A stretch of 7,775 bases of DNA from Oscillospiraceae bacterium (GTDB lineage: Bacteria; Bacillota; Clostridia; Oscillospirales; Ruminococcaceae). Both the position numbers and the translations under genes were made by a program. Under the pieces are notes generated by a model. It had not been told where the DNA came from. It ran no database searches and worked only from the letters and a program-made list of their open reading frames with translations. The stretch covers positions 1 through 7,775 of the forward strand of contig JAEDOB010000093.1 in assembly GCA_016302225.1 (NCBI GenBank), in the 5' to 3' direction. Shown in pieces: positions 1 to 4,700 of this stretch. Numbering within the stretch: the stretch's first letter is position 1; every line of letters begins with the position of its first letter.

Positions 1-215
1 TATTTTCTTTCGGACAGAAGCCTTGCAAACAGCTTGTCCGCATATTCGGTTTTTGCTTCGGCAATTTTTTCTGTTATTTCGGAAATTTTCTCCTTGACAA
101 CATAGCGGTGACCGTTTTGCATAGTGACAACGGTATCGGGAGTTTCCTCAGCTATTTCCATAAATTCCTCGTTTAAAAGGAGGATAGTTCCGTTAAGTCT
201 TGTAAGCTGAATCAT
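1..215 (-). CDS. flbD: FlbD/SwrD family flagellar protein (C-terminus at window edge)
   Basis: Translating the minus strand from the ATG at 215 gives an open frame of 71 residues that reaches the left edge with two bases (TA) of the next codon left over, so the protein either stops exactly there or continues briefly. It begins MIQLTRLNGTILLLNEEF and continues with a TPDTVVTMQNGHRYVVKE segment; the L-N-G near the start and the P-D-T...NG..Y-V-V-K-E block are hallmarks of the FlbD family (SwrD/YlzI in Bacillus subtilis, about 70 residues). SwrD is known to increase flagellar motor torque and supports swarming; it is a small cytoplasmic or membrane-proximal protein. A TGAGGT ribosome binding site at 221-226 sits 5 bases before the start. 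Its position directly after flgE is the conserved one in Bacillota. The C-terminal tail is Lys/Glu-rich and probably helical. Too short for simple ORF finding, but the family call is firm. Confidence 0.9.
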   Translation of the reverse strand, partial: MIQLTRLNGTILLLNEEFMEIAEETPDTVVTMQNGHRYVVKEKISEITEKIAEAKTEYADKLFARLLSERK

Positions 216-248
216 ATTTTACCTCATTAGAATTAGCTAACATTTATT

Positions 249-308
249 GTAGGGGACGCATCCCGCCCCGCATATTGTAACCTGCGGGACGGGAAACCCG
301 TCCCCTAC
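249..308. repeat. Compound imperfect palindrome in the flgE-flbD gap
   Basis: The 106-base gap between flgE and flbD is mostly a long inverted repeat. The outer arms GTAGGGGACG (249-258) and CGTCCCCTAC (299-308) are perfectly complementary over 10 bases. The inner arms (261-272 and 283-294) pair over 12 bases with one mismatch, separated by a 10-base loop (273-282) and joined to the outer stem by a small asymmetric internal loop. Weaker complementarity (TTAGC...ATTT against AAATGCTAA) continues outside the arms. It is far more GC-rich than its AT-rich flanks. On the transcribed strand no U-tract follows it, so it does not look like an intrinsic terminator. It resembles REP or MITE-like dispersed palindromes, which could stabilise the upstream mRNA; that identity is inferred. 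Confidence 0.8.
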
Positions 309-321
309 GAAATGCTAAAAA

Positions 322-1278
322 TTATCTCTTAAGATTTACCAGCTCTTCCAGCATGGAGTCGGAAGTGGTGATGATACGGGAGTTTGCCTGGAAACCTCTC
401 TGAGTGATGATCATATCGGAGAATTCCTGAGCAAGGTTTACGTTGGACATTTCCAGCTTACCCGACTCGGTAGTGCCTGCGCCGGGGTCGCCGGGCTTTC
501 TAAGACCGGGATTGCCCGATGCTGCGGAGATCATAAAGTCGGTGTTTCCTGCCTGGAGAAGTCCCTCGGGGTTATCGAAAACGGCAATTTCAATTCTTGC
601 CAGAGCCGCAATATCGCCGCCGTAGGTAGCGGTCAGAACGCCGTCTGAGCCGATGGAGAACGCCTCCAGATCCTTAAAGGTGAGAGTGTCATCACCGAAG
701 GCTTCTCTGATAAGCTGGTTGACATTAATGGTCTGCAGTGCGGAGGGCACCTTTTCGTAGGGAGCCTTATCCTCGGATTCCATAGTTGCGCTGTCGAATT
801 CGCCGTCGTTGCGGGTACCGAGAACGAACTTGTTGTTGGCATTTACGAGATTTCCGTCACTGTCAAGACCGAAATTACCCATTCTTGTGTAGGTGATGTC
901 AGCCATTCCGCCTTCTTCACCCTCTGTACCGTCTGCGGTAGGCTTTCCGACGATGAAGAAGCCCTCACCGCTGATAGCCAGGTCGAAGGTCCTGTCGGTT
1001 CCCGCAAAGCTTGAACGGGACATATTCTTGTCGATAGAACCTATCTGAACGCCGTAGCCGACCTCTGTGGGGTTGTTTCCTGCTTTTCCCGTTGTGTCAT
1101 CGGCATTTGCGGTACCGCTTGAAGGGGATTTTACTGTCTGATAGTAAATATCCTTGAAGGTGGTACGGGAGGATTTGAAACCGTATGTATTGACGTTTGC
1201 GATATTATTACCGATAACGTCCATTCTTGTCTGGTGTGTTGTCAGTCCGGTAACACCGGAATAAAGTGACCTCATCAT
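322..1278 (-). CDS. flgE: Flagellar hook protein FlgE
   Basis: This encodes the 318-residue structural subunit of the flagellar hook, exported by the flagellar type III system and polymerised beneath the FlgD cap. The N-terminus (MMRSLYSGVTGL, then MDVIGNNIANVNTYGFK at about 19-35) is the classic rod/hook N-terminal motif. The middle has the FlgE/F/G core, with ISGEGFFIV at about 102-110 and the TRMGNFGLDSDGNLV segment at about 131-145. The C-terminus (SNVNLAQEFSDMIITQRGFQANSRII...) is the conserved coiled-coil-forming tail. I chose the ATG at 1278 because AAAGGAG lies 11 bases upstream and the family consensus starts there; an in-frame GTG at 1374 would add 32 non-conserved residues. It is shorter than the roughly 400 residues of enteric FlgE but in the range of Gram-positive hook proteins. 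No cysteine is present. FlgG is the main alternative, but the position after flgD favours FlgE. Confidence 0.94.
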   Translation of the reverse strand: MMRSLYSGVTGLTTHQTRMDVIGNNIANVNTYGFKSSRTTFKDIYYQTVKSPSSGTANADDTTGKAGNNPTEVGYGVQIGSIDKNMSRSSFAGTDRTFDLAISGEGFFIVGKPTADGTEGEEGGMADITYTRMGNFGLDSDGNLVNANNKFVLGTRNDGEFDSATMESEDKAPYEKVPSALQTINVNQLIREAFGDDTLTFKDLEAFSIGSDGVLTATYGGDIAALARIEIAVFDNPEGLLQAGNTDFMISAASGNPGLRKPGDPGAGTTESGKLEMSNVNLAQEFSDMIITQRGFQANSRIITTSDSMLEELVNLKR

Positions 1279-1289
1279 AGCTGAATCTA

Positions 1290-1296
1290 CTCCTTT
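1290..1296 (-). promoter_or_regulatory. Ribosome binding site deciding the flgE start
   Basis: AAAGGAG on the minus strand, 11 bases before the first of two tandem ATG codons (1278 and 1275). It supports starting flgE at MMRSLYSG instead of the upstream in-frame GTG at 1374, which has no such site. Confidence 0.8.
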
Positions 1297-1322
1297 GATA
1301 TAATTTGTATTTTCAACCGTTT

Positions 1323-1350
1323 TTCCGTCCGTCAGTCGGTCGGGACGGAA
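1323..1350. other. Hairpin in the leader between the TIGR02530 gene and flgE
   Basis: TTCCGTCC (1323-1330) and GGACGGAA (1343-1350) form a perfect 8-base stem with a 12-base loop. It lies in the 92-base untranslated gap upstream of flgE, about 27 bases before the flgE ribosome binding site. No T-run follows on the transcribed strand (an A-rich stretch does), so it is not a typical terminator. A role in mRNA processing, stability or expression of the very abundant hook subunit is possible but only inferred. Confidence 0.55.
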
Positions 1351-1370
1351 TGATCTCCAAAAAGGTCCGA

Positions 1371-1781
1371 TCACATAATAACGGTCGAGTCAATGTTTGT
1401 AAAGCAGCTGCCTGTCATTTCCCCTGTATTCATAGCGGTAATGACCTTGTTATTTTTCACGCTCACAAGAAACGCCGCAGAATCCACGATAACGAGAGCA
1501 TCGTTTGAACCCTTGCTTTCCGCCAGCTCAACAGCCTTGTTTAGCCTGCCCAGCATATCGCCCTCGGTAATGTCGATGTCCCTGTTGTCCAGCCGTTCGA
1601 TGGCGTGCTTTGAAAACTGCACCTTAGATGCCGCCAGACGGTTAGCCCGCTCCAGCTCCTCTGCGAAGGTTGCGCCGTTTTCGTTGACCTTGGGGGCATT
1701 ATCCTTGAAGCTTCCCGGGGAAACGTTTCCCGTTGTGACGGAAATATTATTTCTCAGCTGCAAATATTCGCTGATAAGCAT
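1371..1781 (-). CDS. TIGR02530-type flagellar operon protein
   Basis: This 136-residue protein belongs to the small family found between flgD and flgE in many Bacillota and other bacteria (TIGR02530, 'flagellar operon protein'). The diagnostic C-terminal two thirds are present: VQFSKHAIERLDNRDIDIT at 54-72, an LNKAVELAESKG helix at about 80-91, LVIVDSAAFLVSVKNNKVITAM at about 96-117, and the terminal FTNIDSTVIM at 127-136. The first 50 residues are variable, as in relatives. No signal peptide or membrane segment is visible, so it is probably cytoplasmic or an exported accessory factor; its molecular function is not established. The start ATG is 19 bases past the flgD stop with a moderate GGAAG-like site upstream. 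The family's invariable link to hook genes suggests a role in hook-cap or hook-subunit handling, which is inference. Confidence 0.93.
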   Translation of the reverse strand: MLISEYLQLRNNISVTTGNVSPGSFKDNAPKVNENGATFAEELERANRLAASKVQFSKHAIERLDNRDIDITEGDMLGRLNKAVELAESKGSNDALVIVDSAAFLVSVKNNKVITAMNTGEMTGSCFTNIDSTVIM

Positions 1782-1800
1782 AATTTATCACTTCCGCCTG

Positions 1801-3042
1801 TCAGATTTCTGTATTTTTAACGATATTCATCTGCTTGATACCGCTTTCAAATCTTTCCATAGCTTCCTTTTCGGCAGCCGTGTATGCTCTTGAATAGTAT
1901 CTGATAGCCAGCTCATTTCCGTTGAATTCGCCTGCATACTGTCCCGGAGCGCAGTCAAAATTGCATATCTCGTCGAGAGTGTGTTCACCCGATGTGGTAA
2001 AGTAAACGGAATAACCGTAGGGAGAGATGACCTCAACACGCTGAGTTCCGTCTGCCCAGGTAACTACCTCGCCAAGTCTGCCAACGCCCGAAAAACCGAT
2101 GTCGGTAAATGCTCTGCCCGATTCTGTTTTGCCGAGGACCTTTGATGTGTCTATCTTGCTTGTGATAGATGTGTTGAAGATGTACTCGGGAGCAGCCATT
2201 CTTGTGCCTGTTTCCTTTTTCCTTTTAAGGCAATACTCATAATCCTCGGTAACGCCTTTTCCGTTGACATTGCTGCTGCCCGAAATTCCCGCTGCTGCAT
2301 TGCTCTGGCTTACGGAATAGCTGTCGGGAGCCGCCGACCTTACATTTGACTGAACAACGTCAACTCTTGTGCCTGCGTAATTGTACGCATTTACGGTAGC
2401 TTCTGTCATAACGGGGCTTTCGTCGGTGTATACCTCAGCCTTTATCTCCTCGATGGACTTTTGCAGCTCTGCGTAAAGCTCGGAGGTCGCCTTTTCGTAT
2501 TCCTCCATCAGCTTGTCAATTCTTGCCTGAACGGACGCATCTGCCGAAGCATTAGCCTTTGTTGCCTCTTGGACGTCGCTTTCCTCGGTTTTTTCGGTAT
2601 TTTCCTGCTGAAGCCTGTCAAAGACCTCTTTGGTAATTACCTCGCAAACGCCGCTTGAAGGATACTCCTTGCCGTTGATAACAAGGCTGTACTTTCCGCC
2701 GTCAACCGCAACGCAGTCAACAAGACCCGTAACATAATCCTCGTCGCCCGTTTTAACGGTAACATACTTGCCTACCAGAGATGTGCCGTAGGAAAGATTA
2801 GAATAATTTGTCAGGTTCTGCATAGCCTCAAGGGACGAGAACTGAGCCATCTGCGAAATGAACTCGTTGTTATCGGTGGTGTTGTTGAAATCCTGATTTT
2901 TCATCTGCTCAACGATAAGCTTCAAAAAATCGCTCTGACCGAGGGTAGTGGACTTCTTGTCGTCGCTGTTGATATTTTTGTTTGAATACTTGTCGTAAAC
3001 TCCGATGCTTTCCAGCCCGTAGTTGCTTATACTGTTTGCCAT
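1801..3042 (-). CDS. flgD: Flagellar hook cap protein FlgD with long C-terminal extension
   Basis: FlgD is the scaffold that caps the growing hook and allows FlgE to polymerise. The 413-residue product carries the FlgD N-terminal domain at about 30-85 (LGQSDFLKLIVEQMKNQDF, then NNEFISQMAQFSSLEAMQNL), which is diagnostic, followed by a Tudor/SH3-like stretch at about 86-137 (SLVGKYVTVKTGDEDYVTG). After that comes material far beyond the roughly 140 residues of B. subtilis FlgD or 230 of E. coli FlgD: a Glu/Lys/Ala-rich probable coiled coil at about 165-204, a Ser/Asn/Ala-rich linker at about 210-265, and a compact-looking module at about 285-390 with VLGKTESGRAF and a CNFDC pair (C360, C364). 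Five cysteines occur (110, 133, 271, 360, 364), whereas FlgE and FliK here have none. The start overlaps the fliK end by 16 bases and has a GGGAGG site 7 bases upstream. The family call is firm; the extension's function is unknown. Confidence 0.93.
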   Translation of the reverse strand: MANSISNYGLESIGVYDKYSNKNINSDDKKSTTLGQSDFLKLIVEQMKNQDFNNTTDNNEFISQMAQFSSLEAMQNLTNYSNLSYGTSLVGKYVTVKTGDEDYVTGLVDCVAVDGGKYSLVINGKEYPSSGVCEVITKEVFDRLQQENTEKTEESDVQEATKANASADASVQARIDKLMEEYEKATSELYAELQKSIEEIKAEVYTDESPVMTEATVNAYNYAGTRVDVVQSNVRSAAPDSYSVSQSNAAAGISGSSNVNGKGVTEDYEYCLKRKKETGTRMAAPEYIFNTSITSKIDTSKVLGKTESGRAFTDIGFSGVGRLGEVVTWADGTQRVEVISPYGYSVYFTTSGEHTLDEICNFDCAPGQYAGEFNGNELAIRYYSRAYTAAEKEAMERFESGIKQMNIVKNTEI

Positions 3043-4670
3043 AATTTCGCCTCCCGGATCAAAATTGTTTCCTGTGCGGGTTCGTCCGTTTCGGAAGAAG
3101 AGCTTCTGTAAACGGTCTGACCGCCGCTGTTTTGGGGTTCACCTCTGCCGAAGCTGTCTGCAAAGCCTGCCGAAAGGTTAAGTGAAGCGCCCTCCGAACC
3201 GTCCGCCGCCTGAATAAGGTAAGCTGTTTCGGTTTCGGCGTCATTCCTGCTTATAGCCGCTGCCAGACTTCTGATGTTGTCGGAAAGAAGCTTTGCCGTG
3301 GAACTGTTTTCTGCGGTAAATGCTACCGTGAGCTTTTCGCCGTCGGTGGTGAGCTTAACGTTTATTTCGCCCAGCTCCTCGGGTGTGAGCCTGATATTCA
3401 GCTCCCTGACGGTGTTTTTCTCGGGGATCTCAGCCATTTCTGCCTGCATAACTCTTTCTATCTGCGCTGAGATGTCAGAGAAATGCGTATCATCGGCTAT
3501 CTCCGTAATGTCGGGGGCTGCCGTTTCTGCGCCTGTGAGGGCTTCTATCTCGCCCGCTGCGAAGCTGACGTTCACTCTCTTGACCGCAAAGACGCTCATT
3601 TTGTCCCTGTCCGCCTGAGAAATGCCTTCCTCTGCGGGAATTTTGCTTTCGGTCACATCGCCTATCTTCTCGGAGATCTCTGCTTTGAGTGCTTCGGAAA
3701 GCCTTGTCAGTCTTTCGACAAACTCCTTTTTCGGCATTTCGGGGACATCGCCCGTTTCGGTTTTCGGGAGAGTTATCATCTCCTTTTCGGGGAGCTTCTC
3801 CGCCGTCTGAGGAACATTCTCCGTAGTTTCGGGGATATTTGCCGCTGCTTCGGGGACATTCGCCGCTGTCTGAGGAGCATTTTCCGTAATTTCGGGGATA
3901 TTTGCCGCTGCCTGCGGAACATTCTCCGTATTTTCGGGGATATTTGCCATTTCCTGCGGAACGCTCGCCGCCGTTTCGGGAATACTTGCCGCCGCATTTA
4001 TACTTTCGGTATTATCAACGGGAGTGATCTCGCTGTCAACATTACTTTCGGTATATTTTGCAGTGACCGACAAAGCCATTGTCTGCCAGAACATGGTGTC
4101 ACCCACAATATTTCCGCTTGCCGCCGCCATTTCGGGTATCTTGTCCTCGTCGTCGCTGTCGTCAAACAGAATATCGAAGATGCTTTCTGCGCCCTTTTCA
4201 CCGTAAGGCTTCTTATCTGACGCCGCATAAAGCATCAGGTCGATAATTTTCAGCAGCTTTTTGCTGTCGTCAAGGGACATTCCCGCCCATTCCTCGGGCA
4301 AATCGCTTTCGGAAAGGCTTTCATCGCCCTTTAAGAGCTTCAAAACTATCTCCTCCGGGTCAAAGTCCTCGTCTGTGATGTCCTCGAAAAGCTTTGAGAG
4401 AACCTCCTTTGCCTTTCCGTCAAGCTGAATATCGCCCACCGCCTTCAAAAGGTCGAACAGTGAAGCGTTTTCATCGCCGCTGTACAACTGAGTCAGCATA
4501 TCCTTAACAGGCTGCGAATTTACCACATCTGCGGGATTTTTCAGCGAAACGCTCGACAGCACATCGCCGAAGCTTTCGCCCGTAACAGCGGTATTTGAAC
4601 CGTCCGACACAAAGCCATTCGAAAAGCCCGACATCGACGCAATCGCCATTCCAAGAACTGCGTTATCCAT
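3027..4670 (-). CDS. fliK: Flagellar hook-length control protein FliK
   Basis: FliK is the exported molecular ruler that measures hook length and, through its C-terminal domain, makes FlhB switch from hook to filament substrates. The 547-residue product has the FliK C-terminal domain (Flg_hook) at about 420-490: VRELNIRLTPEELGEINVKL followed by LTVAFTAENSSTAKLLSDNI and a SLAAAISRNDAET segment, matching the family pattern L-x-P-x-x-L-G-x-(I/V)-x-V. The long N-terminal part is low complexity and acidic, as expected of rulers, with ten seven-residue proline repeats at 228-297. There is no signal peptide and no cysteine. I chose the ATG at 4670, 5 bases after a near-perfect AAAGGAGGTG; an in-frame TTG at 4688 lies upstream of that site and is rejected. 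It follows the secreted CAP protein by 30 bases and overlaps flgD by 16 bases. Confidence 0.92.
   Translation of the reverse strand: MDNAVLGMAIASMSGFSNGFVSDGSNTAVTGESFGDVLSSVSLKNPADVVNSQPVKDMLTQLYSGDENASLFDLLKAVGDIQLDGKAKEVLSKLFEDITDEDFDPEEIVLKLLKGDESLSESDLPEEWAGMSLDDSKKLLKIIDLMLYAASDKKPYGEKGAESIFDILFDDSDDEDKIPEMAAASGNIVGDTMFWQTMALSVTAKYTESNVDSEITPVDNTESINAAASIPETAASVPQEMANIPENTENVPQAAANIPEITENAPQTAANVPEAAANIPETTENVPQTAEKLPEKEMITLPKTETGDVPEMPKKEFVERLTRLSEALKAEISEKIGDVTESKIPAEEGISQADRDKMSVFAVKRVNVSFAAGEIEALTGAETAAPDITEIADDTHFSDISAQIERVMQAEMAEIPEKNTVRELNIRLTPEELGEINVKLTTDGEKLTVAFTAENSSTAKLLSDNIRSLAAAISRNDAETETAYLIQAADGSEGASLNLSAGFADSFGRGEPQNSGGQTVYRSSSSETDEPAQETILIREAKLWQTV
3048..3055 (-). promoter_or_regulatory. 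flgD ribosome binding site inside the fliK coding end
   Basis: GGGAGGCG on the minus strand, with its GGAGG core 7 bases before the flgD ATG at 3042. It lies within the last codons of fliK, whose stop is at 3027-3029, so ribosomes finishing fliK cross the flgD start. Translational coupling of the hook ruler and hook cap is likely. Confidence 0.75.
3780..3989 (-). repeat. Ten tandem 7-residue (21-base) repeats in FliK
   Basis: Residues 228-297 of FliK form ten head-to-tail heptads with a proline exactly every seventh position (231, 238, 245 ... 294). The consensus is (A/E)-N-(I/V)-P-(E/Q)-x-(A/T). Units alternate between ANIPExT and ENVPQxA, so the DNA also shows a 42-base higher-order repeat with high nucleotide identity between copies, best seen at about 3800-3960. 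Spacing is strictly in frame, as expected for expansion by slippage or unequal recombination under selection to keep FliK intact. Confidence 0.9.
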
Positions 4671-4675
4671 TTTTT

Positions 4676-4685
4676 CACCTCCTTT
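4676..4685 (-). promoter_or_regulatory. fliK ribosome binding site
   Basis: AAAGGAGGTG on the minus strand, 5 bases before the ATG at 4670. It is the strongest Shine-Dalgarno sequence in the window and fixes the fliK start downstream of the in-frame TTG at 4688. Confidence 0.85.
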
Positions 4686-4700
4686 CAAGTGTACTCTAAA

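Noticed and set aside
249..308. Palindrome as a rho-independent terminator after flgE
   Set aside because: On the transcribed (minus) strand it is followed by ACAATAAATG-type sequence and not a U-tract, and the next flagellar gene follows at once.
1300..1325. Possible promoter before flgE (TTGAAA-like -35 on the minus strand)
   Set aside because: No suitably spaced -10 or sigma-D-type element follows; the RBS lies where the -10 would be expected.
1323..1350. Shared origin of the flgE-leader hairpin and the flgE-flbD palindrome, both with CGGGACGG
   Set aside because: Only a short GC-rich string is shared, and arm lengths and loops differ; chance similarity is enough to explain it.
1393..1893. 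Plus-strand open frame of 166 codons
   Set aside because: It is antisense to the well-conserved TIGR02530-type gene and the flgD end, its composition is shadow-like (Ser/Leu-rich), and it has no family match I recognise.
3780..3989. Regularly spaced direct repeats resembling a CRISPR array
   Set aside because: Units are contiguous 21/42-base coding repeats in frame within FliK, without unique spacers.
3483..4220. Long plus-strand open frame (245 codons) antisense to fliK with repeated R-N-F-G-D-I-C-like motifs
   Set aside because: It is the reverse-frame shadow of the FliK heptad repeats; its periodic motif follows from the 21/42-base repeats, and no family is recognisable. FliK on the other strand has clear domain evidence.
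4671..4688. TTG start at 4688 for fliK
   Set aside because: The TTG lies upstream of the near-perfect Shine-Dalgarno sequence, which is spaced correctly only for the ATG at 4670.
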